36,252 nt of DNA. It comes from a virus. The position numbers and the translations under genes were made by a program. The stretch lies in the IMG/VR virus record IMGVR_UViG_3300038548_000110, positions 1 through 36,252 of that record; one strand, 5' to 3'. Below the pieces are notes generated by a model. That model searched no databases. It saw only the letters and a list, made by a program, of their open reading frames with translations, and was not told the DNA's origin. Numbering within the stretch: position 1 is the first letter of the stretch; every line of letters begins with the position of its first letter. Shown piece by piece: positions 12,671 through 20,866 of the stretch.

Positions 12671-13026
12671 TGAAGTTGTCGGCGGACTTCTCAAGGGCAG
12701 AATTTAAGTGTAATTGCGGTATTTGCGACTATGACACTGTTGATTCTGAATTGATTGACGTGCTTCAGTTGTTGCGTAGTTACATTGGTTCGCCTATAGA
12801 TATAACCTCTGGCAATCGATGCGCTGAATATAACCAAAGTATAGGCGGTGCTAAATCTTCTTATCATATAAGAGGCCGCGCAGCAGATATACAGGTTGAG
12901 GGTGCAAGCCCTGCCGTTATTCAGAACTACTTGAAAACTGCTTATCCTGATAAATTTGGGATAGGTAGTTATTCTTCGTTTACTCATATAGATACCAGAA
13001 CCAAAAAGGCGCGGTGGAATGGATAG
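12670..13026 (+). CDS. M15-family peptidase endolysin
   Basis: This 118-residue protein is a single-domain zinc peptidase of the M15 (VanY/DUF882-like) type. The metal ligands are H66 (SSYHIRGRAAD), D73 (AADIQ) and H106 (FTHIDTR). The opening DFSRAEFKCNCGIC, ITSGNRCAEYN and GIGSYSSFTHID are typical. It should cut peptide cross-links in peptidoglycan (L-alanoyl-D-glutamate or similar bonds) to lyse the host. It has no signal peptide, so it depends on a holin. The next gene overlaps its stop by eight bases. Confidence 0.88.
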   Translation: MKLSADFSRAEFKCNCGICDYDTVDSELIDVLQLLRSYIGSPIDITSGNRCAEYNQSIGGAKSSYHIRGRAADIQVEGASPAVIQNYLKTAYPDKFGIGSYSSFTHIDTRTKKARWNG

Positions 13027-13345
13027 CGATATTGATGATTTAAAAAAGATGGCGGCACCTAATTCTGAACGAATAGCGCTAGCTACTGAAGAGTTAGTAA
13101 AAGAGCAGATTATAACTAATAATTTATTATGTGCACTTTGTGACTTAAAGGAGTCACAGAACTATCACGACGATGTATTCCTTAAGGCGTGGGTTGTAAA
13201 GACAACGCATAACACATACTTTAATACTGTCGGGTTAACCGTGTCCTTTTCTGCCATATACATAGCAATAACAAGCTTGGGCGTTAACAACTCATTCTTT
13301 AGCGGTGTATCTATTTTATGGAATGCATTTAAGGGGTTGTTCTAA
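13019..13345 (+). CDS. Holin candidate with one membrane span
   Basis: The product has 108 residues. Residues 1-65 are soluble and charged (ALATEELVKEQIITNNLLC), residues 70-90 are hydrophobic (TVGLTVSFSAIYIAITSLGV), and a short C-terminus (ILWNAFKGLF) could be a second membrane contact. The gene overlaps the endolysin gene and precedes the hydrolase gene, so a holin or holin partner is the simplest idea. A single long soluble N-terminus is unusual for a holin, and an i-spanin-like role is an alternative. Confidence 0.45.
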   Translation: MDSDIDDLKKMAAPNSERIALATEELVKEQIITNNLLCALCDLKESQNYHDDVFLKAWVVKTTHNTYFNTVGLTVSFSAIYIAITSLGVNNSFFSGVSILWNAFKGLF

Positions 13346-13346
13346 T

Positions 13347-13907
13347 ATGGATATTTTAGTTCACGGGTTCAATGTTAAAGATCCAAATGATACGATAGGC
13401 AAGCTTCAGCCGTATTTAGATAAACCATTTGTATTTAATTACGGATGGTTTAGCTTGATAAGCGTTTTGCTTTACAACAAACGCGAGGCTAAAAGACTGA
13501 AAATAGTAACCAGTACTTATGATGGTAGTACTGTTTACGCACATAGTAACGGCGCGGCTATTGCGGTTGAATCAGCTAGGCAAGGCGCAAAGATTAAATT
13601 ATTGATTTGCATTAATCCCGCGCTGAAATGCAAAACCGTTTTCCCTGAATCGATTGAGCGTGTAATAGTTATTCATACTAAGCACGATAGACCGACCAAG
13701 GCTGCAAGGTTTTTTGATAAAGTGCCATTTATTCAATTGCTAGTCCCTAATAGTTGGGGCGCAATGGGCGCTAAAGGCGCTAAATTAACCGATGAAAGAG
13801 TATTTAATTGGGATTTATCAGGTAGGCTAGACGGACATAGTGATTTCTTTAAGGAAGATTGCATCGAAGGTTTAATGATAGATTTGAAAAAAATAATTAA
13901 TCAGTAA
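13347..13907 (+). CDS. Alpha/beta-hydrolase-fold protein in the lysis cassette
   Basis: The product has 186 residues from the ATG at 13347, which has AAGGGG before it. This start is chosen over an upstream in-frame start because it gives the canonical opening MDILVHGFN. HGFN (6-9) is an oxyanion-hole motif, S67 in YAHSNGAAIA is the nucleophile elbow (a variant of GHSxG), and D114 (HTKHDRPTK) and H164 (DGHSDFF) fit the acid and histidine of the triad. It is likely a lipase or esterase. Within the lysis cassette it may attack membrane lipid or another ester in the envelope, as LysB does in mycobacteriophages. That role is inferred. No signal peptide is present. Confidence 0.7.
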   Translation: MDILVHGFNVKDPNDTIGKLQPYLDKPFVFNYGWFSLISVLLYNKREAKRLKIVTSTYDGSTVYAHSNGAAIAVESARQGAKIKLLICINPALKCKTVFPESIERVIVIHTKHDRPTKAARFFDKVPFIQLLVPNSWGAMGAKGAKLTDERVFNWDLSGRLDGHSDFFKEDCIEGLMIDLKKIINQ

Positions 13908-13927
13908 ACTTACTCTAAAGGGTGATT

Positions 13928-14086
13928 ATGAACGCAAGCGATAGCGTATTTAAATCGGGTAATTATGAAATATTCCCAGATGCTATGCTGTTTAATATAT
14001 ATTATATACAAGGCATGGAAGCGGAATTTATGGTCGGTGGGTTTTTCTCACTCGCTGAAGCAATAGATTATTTACTTCACCCATAA
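13928..14086 (+). CDS. Hypothetical 52-residue protein
   Basis: A 53-codon frame 20 bases after the hydrolase stop, with AAAGGGTG ahead of the ATG. The product (MNASDSVFKSGNYEIFPDAM, then LFNIYYIQGMEAEFMVGGFF) looks like a small beta-rich protein ending in a helix (SLAEAIDYLLH). The GGFFSLAEAIDYL ending resembles other tiny phage proteins. Function unknown. Confidence 0.55.
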   Translation: MNASDSVFKSGNYEIFPDAMLFNIYYIQGMEAEFMVGGFFSLAEAIDYLLHP

Positions 14087-14169
14087 ATTTAAAAAATCGA
14101 TAAATATAGTAATATATTATTTAAAATAAGTTGGGCGAGGCTCAACACATTAATCTCTACGGGGGATAA

Positions 14170-14577
14170 ATGAAACTAACACCGAAACAGGATGCTTTCG
14201 TTAAGGGGTATTTACTTAACGGAGGAAACGCAACACAGGCCGCTATAGATGCGGGGTACAGTAAAAAGACAGCAAAAGTTACAGGTAGCGAAAACCTGAC
14301 TAAACCTGACATTGCCGCTTCTATAAAGGAACATCAAAGAAAGAATGATTCAAACTTCATCTATAGTAAGGATGAGAAGCTTAAATTGCTACAGAAAGCT
14401 ATGAAGCGATGCAGTATAGACGATGAGGAAAAAGGCATGCTAAATGCTCCCTCATTGATAGCAGCGATCAAAGAACATAATTTAATGCAAGGTGATAACG
14501 CACCTATTGAACAATCAGCACCTAATGAAGATATAACAAAAATAACAATCGAGGTGGTTGGTGCAAGTCAAGATTAA
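14170..14577 (+). CDS. terS: Terminase small subunit
   Basis: This 135-residue protein has the terminase-2 type N-terminal helix-turn-helix: LTPKQDAFVKGYLLNGGNAT, then QAAIDAGYSKKTAKVTGSEN and LTKPDIAASIKEH. It recognises the packaging site (cos or pac) and delivers DNA to the large subunit. The last 17 bases overlap the large-subunit gene. The AT-rich 83 bases before the gene (14087-14169) are non-coding and could include the packaging site, but no cos structure is recognisable. Confidence 0.88.
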   Translation: MKLTPKQDAFVKGYLLNGGNATQAAIDAGYSKKTAKVTGSENLTKPDIAASIKEHQRKNDSNFIYSKDEKLKLLQKAMKRCSIDDEEKGMLNAPSLIAAIKEHNLMQGDNAPIEQSAPNEDITKITIEVVGASQD

Positions 14578-15838
14578 AGCAACTAAACCACAAGCGCAAT
14601 TCTTGGCAATGGATTGCAAATTTCCTGCATTCGTTGCGGGATTCGGTACGGGTAAAAGCGAGGTGATGTGCAATTCCGCCTTGCTTGATTCTATTGAGGG
14701 TGGGAGCGATTCATTAATTGCCATGTATGAACCTACTTATGATTTGGTAAGGTTGATCCTAGCGCCACGCATGGAAGAAAAGCTTATCGATTGGGGTATA
14801 CGTTATAAATACAATAAATCAGAAAATATTATATATACGGCTAATAGTCAGATGGGTGATTTTGTATTACGTACACTTGATAATCCAGCTCGCATAGTTG
14901 GTTATGAGTCGTTCAGGGCAAAGATTGATGAACTAGATACGCTAAAAAAGGAGCACGCCCTTGAAGCATGGACAAAAATTATCGCCCGTAATCGCCAAAA
15001 CCCGAAGACGTATATTAAAACTTCAGGCAAGCCATGTAATACGGTATCAGCATTTACAACGCCGGAGGGATTCAGATTTGTCTATGACCGGTGGAAGCGT
15101 AATCCGAAAGAAGGCTATGAGATGGTACAAGCCTCTACTCTTAGCAATCCTTTTTTGCCTGATGACTATGTCGATTCTTTGCGAGCGAGTTATCCTGAAC
15201 AGTTAATCGAAGCTTACATCAAAGGTCAGTTTGTTAACTTGCAAGGCGGTACTGTTTATCGTGTGTTCGATAGAAGATTAAATCATATAGACGCGACAGA
15301 AGAAGATCACGAAAGCTTACATATTGGAATGGATTTTAACGTTGGTAAAATGTCGGCTATAGTTCATGTTGAACGTAATGGTGATCCAATAGCAGTTAAT
15401 GAGGTATTTGGCTTACTTGATACCGATGAAATGATAGCGGAAATTGATAGGCTTTACCCTGGTAGAACAATCTATGTTTATCCTGATAGTTCAGGTAAAA
15501 ACCGAAAATCAGTTAACGCTAGCGAAACGGATATTAGCAAACTAGATGATGCTGGGTACTTAACGCGCTATGATTCGGTTAATCCGTTTGTTCGTGATAG
15601 AATTAATGCCATGAATGCGATGTTGTGCAACGGTAAAGGTATTAGGCGCTATAAAGTTAATACTAACTTATGCCCTCGATATACTGACGATTTAGAGCAA
15701 CAGGTTTATAATAAACAAGGTGAGCCGGATAAAGCACACGATAACGATCACATGCCGGATGCTGGCGGTTATTATATAGCCTACACATTCCCAATAATTA
15801 AACCGATAACAAGCGTGGATTTCAAATGGCAGAACTAA
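14561..15838 (+). CDS. terL: Terminase large subunit
   Basis: I choose the GTG at 14561 because GAGG lies six bases upstream. A TTG at 14558 is too close to it. The product has 425 residues. The ATPase domain has Walker A GFGTGKS (27-33) and an acidic Walker B region near KIDELDTL. The C-terminal nuclease domain has LHIGMDFNVGKMSAIVHV with the first aspartate, YVYPDSSG, and the late acidic pair in DNDHMPDAGGYY. It powers DNA translocation into the prohead and cuts the concatemer. It overlaps both TerS and the portal gene, giving the usual packaging order. Confidence 0.92.
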   Translation: MQVKIKATKPQAQFLAMDCKFPAFVAGFGTGKSEVMCNSALLDSIEGGSDSLIAMYEPTYDLVRLILAPRMEEKLIDWGIRYKYNKSENIIYTANSQMGDFVLRTLDNPARIVGYESFRAKIDELDTLKKEHALEAWTKIIARNRQNPKTYIKTSGKPCNTVSAFTTPEGFRFVYDRWKRNPKEGYEMVQASTLSNPFLPDDYVDSLRASYPEQLIEAYIKGQFVNLQGGTVYRVFDRRLNHIDATEEDHESLHIGMDFNVGKMSAIVHVERNGDPIAVNEVFGLLDTDEMIAEIDRLYPGRTIYVYPDSSGKNRKSVNASETDISKLDDAGYLTRYDSVNPFVRDRINAMNAMLCNGKGIRRYKVNTNLCPRYTDDLEQQVYNKQGEPDKAHDNDHMPDAGGYYIAYTFPIIKPITSVDFKWQN

Positions 15839-17358
15839 ATATTGAAAACAACAGTGAATATGATGCTTATTCTAAACGATGGGCTACAATTCGCGCTATT
15901 AATGACGGTGAGCCAAAACTGAAGCAGTTAGATTTAGCTAATGTTAACTCATTAAATTCAGCTAGCATTGGTGCTCTAACCTCATCATCTGCTGATGTTA
16001 GGGTGTCGTTTTTGCGACCTATAAACCCTACCAATAGATCTAATTATAACATTCAGCGAAATATCAACATGATTAACGGGGCGCGATTATATAACGCCAC
16101 TGTTAAAACTAGATCGGGTTTGATGGGTATGCTTTATCGCAAACCGCCTGTTGAATCAGACTTACCAGGCAGTATAGATTATATATTCGATAACGTTAAC
16201 GGTTCAGGCTTGTCAATGATTCAGCAATCACGATCAGTTAGTAGTGATATTGTATCAATTGGCCGTGATGGTTTGCTAGTCGATATGCCTCGAAATGATG
16301 AAGGCGCACAGATAACTCAGGCGGATGTAACTAATGGTTTCCGTGCATCAATACAGGAATACAAAGCAGAGTCCATTGTTGATTGGCATGAGTCAATTAT
16401 TAACAATGTTAAAGTTTTAGATTTACTTATACTTTGTGAAGTCGTAGAGGTCCGGGTTGAGGGAAGTATAAACGGTAGACAAGGGCAGAATAGATACAAA
16501 GTTTACCGGTTGAATAACGAAGGTGTAACGGTTCAAATATTCACACAAAAAACAGGTAAAGATAATAAAGGCTTAGAAGAATCTGGTGCAGTTGCTGTAT
16601 TAGGCCCTAACTCTTTAAAGTTAACAGAAATACCTTTTACATTTATAGGCTCAAAGAATAATCAGCCTAGCGTTGATGACTTGCCATTAGAGCCGATAGC
16701 GCTAATCAATATCGGGCATTATCAAGAATCAGCAAACCTTGCATCAAGTAGCTTTCAGTTATCAGCGTGCCAACCGTGGGTGGCTGATAAGAATTATTCT
16801 AAAATAGCACAAGATAAAGCTAAAAACGGTGGCTCAGTTGAATTAGGTGAAGACTCGCTTATTGTTCTTGATACTGGCGGAACGTTTAACTTTGCATCGC
16901 CACCACCTAATCCATTATCAAAATCTATCCAGGATGGTTATAAAGATCAGATGGTAGAATTAGGCGCTCAAATTATAACGCCAAACGGCATGGCAGAAAC
17001 TGCTGAAGCTGCAAAATTAAAGCACGCCTCGAATGTTTCTGATTTAGGCGTAATATCTGACAATGTAAGCGATGGATATACTAATTCAATTAGATTCGTT
17101 TGTTTCTTTATGGGCGTTGAATACAAAGAAGAGTACAACTTTAGATTAAATAGTGAATTCTTTGATATGTCATTAAGTGCTGAGGATGCTGTTAAGTGGG
17201 TTAGTGTGTGGCAAGGTGCGGCAATCAATAAAGATGTGCTAGATACTATATTAGTCAAAGGCAAGGCTATTGCTGCAGATGTTGATTTAGATGCTATGAA
17301 TCAGGCAATACAGGACGAGCAAGGAAGTTCAGTTGATTTTGATGGGAATGAAGAGTAA
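15826..17358 (+). CDS. Portal protein (DUF4055 type)
   Basis: This 510-residue protein lies between TerL and the MuF-like gene, the invariable portal position. The start (YDAYSKRWATIRAINDGE), RLYNATVKTRSGLMGMLYRK and the later ALINIGHYQESANLASSSFQ and PNGMAETAEAAKLKHASNVS segments match the DUF4055 group, which includes portal proteins of many siphoviruses and podoviruses. Twelve copies would form the ring through which DNA passes and to which the connector binds. The stop overlaps the next ATG as TAATG. Confidence 0.85.
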   Translation: MAELNIENNSEYDAYSKRWATIRAINDGEPKLKQLDLANVNSLNSASIGALTSSSADVRVSFLRPINPTNRSNYNIQRNINMINGARLYNATVKTRSGLMGMLYRKPPVESDLPGSIDYIFDNVNGSGLSMIQQSRSVSSDIVSIGRDGLLVDMPRNDEGAQITQADVTNGFRASIQEYKAESIVDWHESIINNVKVLDLLILCEVVEVRVEGSINGRQGQNRYKVYRLNNEGVTVQIFTQKTGKDNKGLEESGAVAVLGPNSLKLTEIPFTFIGSKNNQPSVDDLPLEPIALINIGHYQESANLASSSFQLSACQPWVADKNYSKIAQDKAKNGGSVELGEDSLIVLDTGGTFNFASPPPNPLSKSIQDGYKDQMVELGAQIITPNGMAETAEAAKLKHASNVSDLGVISDNVSDGYTNSIRFVCFFMGVEYKEEYNFRLNSEFFDMSLSAEDAVKWVSVWQGAAINKDVLDTILVKGKAIAADVDLDAMNQAIQDEQGSSVDFDGNEE

Positions 17359-18446
17359 TGGCTGATACTTCACCTACATTAATTAACATCGATGTTCGCA
17401 ATCAGGTTTTACTTGAAAGACTAAAAGAGGGTGAGCATAAAAAGTTTACCCCATTCTTAAAGCGTATTGAGAAAGATGTCAGAAAACGCTTATCTGATGA
17501 AGGTAAAACAATTACCAGTAAGAAAAAGTTAAACACCTTACTTGCTGACGTTACCAGTTTGCAAAAAGCTGTTTACGACGATTACAATAAACAATTAGCA
17601 CTTGATTTGGGCGAAATAGGCTTTCAACAATCAACGTTTGAAGCTAAGAGTTATGAAAAGGTTGTTGCTGGTTACCAGTCAGCCATACCAAGCGCAGAAC
17701 AGGCTTTAGTTGCTATTCGTGTAAACCCTATGCAGATGCAAGACTTCTCTGGAAAACAGTTGTTAGAGCCTTTTATTAAAGACTGGTCTGTCAAAGAGAC
17801 GCAACGAGTTAACAATGCAATTACGCAGGGTTTCTTTCAGGGACAAACTAATGCAGAAATAACTCGTAGGATTCGTGGCACCAAAGCAAATAATTTTAAC
17901 GATGGTGAATTAGCAAAGGTTAATCGCAGCAATAGAACCATTGTGAGAACTGCTGTTCAACACTCATCAACACAAGCAAGGCAATTAACCATGAGGCAAA
18001 ATAGCGACTTGGTTAAGCAGTATCAATGGGTATCAACGCTTGATTCAAAAACAAGTGATCAATGTACCGCTTTAGATGGTCGACGCTTTAATATAGGTGA
18101 AGGACCACTTCCACCTATACACCCTAATTGCCGGTCAACAACTACACCGGTATTATCTGAGGAGTTTGATTTTCTCGATAAAGGCGCAACAAGAGCATCG
18201 AAGGGTGATAAAGGCGGGGCACAAGTTAGCACTAATGAAACGTATTTCTCATGGCTAAAAAAACAACCTGTTGCATTCCAAGCTGATGCTATTGGACCAA
18301 CTAGAGCTAAACTGTTGCGTAATGGTGGTTTAACTTCTGATGAATTCGCTAGATTATCTTTAAATAGAAATTTTGAGGCTATGACTTTAAAGGAAATGCA
18401 AAAGAAAGCGCCTAACGTGTTTGAAACTGCGAATGTTAAAATATAG
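17358..18446 (+). CDS. MuF-like minor head protein
   Basis: In this 362-residue protein the central part (residues 160-265) has the Phage-Mu-F domain: RTAVQHSSTQARQLTMRQNS, QWVSTLDSKTSDQCTALDGR and PPIHPNCRSTTTPVL, with the conserved Cys-Thr-x-Leu-D-G and HPNCR motifs. These proteins are packaged in the prohead near the portal. The C-terminal 90 residues (FSWLKKQPVAFQADAIGPTR, then AKLLRNGGLTSDEFARLSLN) match the usual tail of MuF proteins. It is coupled to the portal gene by TAATG. Confidence 0.87.
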   Translation: MADTSPTLINIDVRNQVLLERLKEGEHKKFTPFLKRIEKDVRKRLSDEGKTITSKKKLNTLLADVTSLQKAVYDDYNKQLALDLGEIGFQQSTFEAKSYEKVVAGYQSAIPSAEQALVAIRVNPMQMQDFSGKQLLEPFIKDWSVKETQRVNNAITQGFFQGQTNAEITRRIRGTKANNFNDGELAKVNRSNRTIVRTAVQHSSTQARQLTMRQNSDLVKQYQWVSTLDSKTSDQCTALDGRRFNIGEGPLPPIHPNCRSTTTPVLSEEFDFLDKGATRASKGDKGGAQVSTNETYFSWLKKQPVAFQADAIGPTRAKLLRNGGLTSDEFARLSLNRNFEAMTLKEMQKKAPNVFETANVKI

Positions 18447-18452
18447 CTAAAT

Positions 18453-18481
18453 TTGACCATTACCACAGATAAGATTACAAT
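18453..18481 (+). promoter_or_regulatory. Internal promoter before the scaffold/capsid genes
   Basis: TTGACC (18453-18458) and TACAAT (18476-18481) are separated by exactly 17 bp and lie 28 bp before the scaffold ATG at 18509, after the MuF stop. It would boost the genes needed in highest copy number. Confidence 0.5.
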
Positions 18482-18508
18482 AACTTAAACAACCAACGGA
18501 CCAATATT

Positions 18509-19138
18509 ATGGATTTTGCAAAGTACGGCTTAGAAGGTGATCAACTCGCACAAGCACAGTCAGATTATACTGCTGATGTTTTAGGCTTAAAGTCTAAAAA
18601 CTCTGATTTAATTCAGCGTGAAAAGGATGTGAAGGGCGAGCTAGAGTCATCAAAAATAGCTGCTGAACAAGCCAAGCATGATCAAGCTAAATCACTTGCT
18701 GAAAAAGACGGTAGTATTGCTGATTATAAAATTGCGCTTGATAACGAAAAAGAACAAATGACATTATTGAAACATGGTTTTCAAGAGTCAGAGAATAAGC
18801 GTTTGCTTGAGTCTTCGGTTAATGACTTCTCAAGTGTTTTAGCTGATGATCCTGCGGGGCGCATGTATATGCAATCTCAGTTTAACAGCATGGTAGAAGT
18901 AAAAGATGGCGTGGTAGTTTCTAAAGATACAACTAAAACCATCGAAGATTTAAAGCAATCGTTAGTCTCGGACAAAGCGAACGCTAATTATATTAAAGCT
19001 AATGTAGGCTCAGGGGCTGGCTCGGCCGGTTCTGTAAGTGATGGTAGCTCGGTTACTAACGCAAACTTAAACGACGTTGATAAGGCGCGTGCTTTACGTG
19101 CTGAAAGACGCAATCAAAAATTTAACAAAACTAACTAG
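18509..19138 (+). CDS. Capsid scaffolding protein (coiled coil)
   Basis: The product has 209 residues. Residues 28-95 are a long coiled coil (KNSDLIQREKDVKGELESSK, EQAKHDQAKSLAEKDGSIAD). The region FSSVLADDPAGRMYMQSQF and the Gly/Ser-rich linker before a basic C-terminus (KARALRAERRNQKF) match scaffold proteins, whose basic tail binds the capsid. It directly precedes the major capsid gene by 12 bases. It should be removed or degraded during maturation. No protease domain is present. Confidence 0.78.
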   Translation: MDFAKYGLEGDQLAQAQSDYTADVLGLKSKNSDLIQREKDVKGELESSKIAAEQAKHDQAKSLAEKDGSIADYKIALDNEKEQMTLLKHGFQESENKRLLESSVNDFSSVLADDPAGRMYMQSQFNSMVEVKDGVVVSKDTTKTIEDLKQSLVSDKANANYIKANVGSGAGSAGSVSDGSSVTNANLNDVDKARALRAERRNQKFNKTN

Positions 19139-19150
19139 AGGTTACACATC

Positions 19151-20119
19151 ATGGCTTTATCAGATATGAAGGTATACGATGACGAGATCTACACAAGTAC
19201 GATTGAGTTATTAGGACAAAAATTAGAAGCTTTTAACGCTGCTTCAGGTGGCGCTATTGTTTTAGATGCTAGAGCTTGGCGCGGCAACTATACAAAAGAG
19301 GCATTTTTTCAACAATTAGCAGGCGCTCAGCGTCGAGTTGACCGAAGTATTGCCAATGCATCACAAGCAGCAACAACATTAGCTCAACTTGAAGTTGTTG
19401 GTGTTAAAGTTGCCGGTGGTTTTGGTCCTGTATTGTTTGAGCCTGCACAATTAACGTGGTTACAAGAATCACCAGATGAAGCTATCGAAGCTATATCAGA
19501 GGGTTTTGCTGATGCATTACTTGCTGATCAGCTTAATACTTCTGTAGGTGCTGCTGTTGCCGCTGTTGGTAATATTGCTGCATTGGTTAACGATGTATCT
19601 GCATCTGCTGGTATTTCACAAACTGCAATCAACGGTTCACATGCTAAGTTTGGTGATATGTCTTCAATGCTACGTGCAGACGTTATGAGTGGTGCTACAT
19701 TCCATGCCATGATTGATAACTCACTTGCTAACGCTGAGCGTTTATTTGAGTCAACAAGCGTAACTGTTATCAGTATTTTAGGTAAAATATTAGTTGTTTC
19801 TGATATTCCTGCCTTATTCCTTGCCGGTACGCCGAACAAGGCTTACGTTTTAACAATCGTTACTAATGGCATTATCGTTGATAATTCAAGCGATATTGTT
19901 ACTAACATGGAAACTTCAAACGGTAACAAGCGCATTGAAACTACATGGCAAGCTGATTACACGTTCGGTATTACGCTTAAAGGTTATGCATGGGATGTTA
20001 CAAACGGTGGTAATTCACCTGCTGATGCCGCATTGTTTACTGGCACTAACTGGGATCAAGCGGTTGCTGAAATTAAGCATACACTTGGTACATTGGCAAT
20101 TGTTGACGCTGACTTATAA
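19151..20119 (+). CDS. Major capsid protein
   Basis: The 322-residue product starts MALSDMKVYDDEIYTSTIEL and has LEAFNAASGGAIVLDARAW, FGPVLFEPAQLTWLQESPDE, SGATFHAMIDNSLANAERLF, VVSDIPALFLAGTPNKAYVL and IETTWQADYTFGITLKGYAW. That order of segments is seen in HK97-fold capsid proteins of the marine siphovirus type. Position after the scaffold, a strong AGAGG ribosome-binding site and a terminator shortly downstream are all as expected for the most abundant virion protein. The fold itself is inferred. Confidence 0.85.
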   Translation: MALSDMKVYDDEIYTSTIELLGQKLEAFNAASGGAIVLDARAWRGNYTKEAFFQQLAGAQRRVDRSIANASQAATTLAQLEVVGVKVAGGFGPVLFEPAQLTWLQESPDEAIEAISEGFADALLADQLNTSVGAAVAAVGNIAALVNDVSASAGISQTAINGSHAKFGDMSSMLRADVMSGATFHAMIDNSLANAERLFESTSVTVISILGKILVVSDIPALFLAGTPNKAYVLTIVTNGIIVDNSSDIVTNMETSNGNKRIETTWQADYTFGITLKGYAWDVTNGGNSPADAALFTGTNWDQAVAEIKHTLGTLAIVDADL

Positions 20120-20130
20120 GGAGTTAGAGC

Positions 20131-20289
20131 ATGGATATTAAATATATTGACCATCCATGTTCTACTGCTGTAAAGCGCGAATGGAATAAAAAAGGCTTTA
20201 GAGTCGTTGATTCTAAATTCGCACCAGTAGAGCAGAAAGCACCAAAGGCTATTTCTAAAATTAAACAGGAAAAACCTAAAGGTGAATAA
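20131..20289 (+). CDS. Small head-accessory protein
   Basis: A 53-codon frame 11 bases after the capsid stop, with AAGGAG before the ATG. The start MDIKYIDHPCSTAVKREWNK is followed by a short GFRVVDSKFAP motif. Small proteins of the form 'V-K-Y-hydrophobic...F-x-V-I-D-x-R-F-x-P' follow capsid genes in many siphoviruses. The lysine-rich end is disordered. The role is unknown. Confidence 0.6.
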   Translation: MDIKYIDHPCSTAVKREWNKKGFRVVDSKFAPVEQKAPKAISKIKQEKPKGE

Positions 20290-20309
20290 CTTTTAAATTG
20301 TGTTAAACT

Positions 20310-20334
20310 AAGGGACTATTACAGTCCCTTTTTA
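20310..20334 (+). terminator. Intrinsic terminator after the capsid genes
   Basis: AAGGGACT (20310-20317) and AGTCCCTT (20323-20330) form an 8-bp stem with a 5-base loop, followed by a T-run. It can lower expression of the connector genes relative to capsid. Confidence 0.85.
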
Positions 20335-20345
20335 TTGGAAATTTT

Positions 20346-20864
20346 ATGGCACTTATCGTGGAAACTGGAACAGGAGCAAGCGATTCAGATTCTTATATCT
20401 CGCTTGCTGACGCTAGAGCTTATGGTGTCAAATACGGGTACACATTACCAGTTGATGACACTCAAGCGGATATATTTTTGCGTAAAGGCGCGTTATATGT
20501 CGATTTATTTGAGGGTTCATTCAGTGGCGAAAGATTAGTCGATACTCAGGCGCTTGCATGGCCTCGCGTCAATGCTTTTAAATGCGCAGGACGTGATCAA
20601 GTAGTTTTACCATCCGATTCAGTGCCTATTGAAATTCAAAACGCACAAGTTATCGCTGCACATTATTACGCTGCCGGTGTAAATGTTCGTGCTAATGATG
20701 ATGGACTTGCTATTGCATCAGAGGAAGTTGTTGGCGCTGTTAAGGTTGCATACTTTGATAATGGTAAAACTGGCGCCACAATAGAAATAACAGAGGCTGA
20801 CGATATGTTAGCTAATTTATTATGTTTTGGTAACGGCTTAACACTAAACACAGTGAGAGTATAA
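20346..20864 (+). CDS. Head-tail connector (DnaT-like/gp6-type adaptor)
   Basis: The 172-residue product opens with ALIVETGTGASDSDSYISLA, then DARAYGVKYGYTLP, ADIFLRKGALYVDLFEGSFS and QALAWPR, the signature of the phage family named after a DnaT-like domain that takes the head-tail connector place. The C-terminal half (VPIEIQNAQVIAAHYYAAGV) is helical. It sits first in the connector block after the capsid genes. It should bind the portal and form the adaptor ring. DnaT-like refers only to the family name. Confidence 0.75.
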   Translation: MALIVETGTGASDSDSYISLADARAYGVKYGYTLPVDDTQADIFLRKGALYVDLFEGSFSGERLVDTQALAWPRVNAFKCAGRDQVVLPSDSVPIEIQNAQVIAAHYYAAGVNVRANDDGLAIASEEVVGAVKVAYFDNGKTGATIEITEADDMLANLLCFGNGLTLNTVRV

Positions 20865-20866
20865 AA

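Noticed and set aside
14087-14169. A cos or pac site in the AT-rich gap before the small terminase gene
   Set aside because: The position is right, but no inverted repeats or iterons typical of a packaging site are visible.
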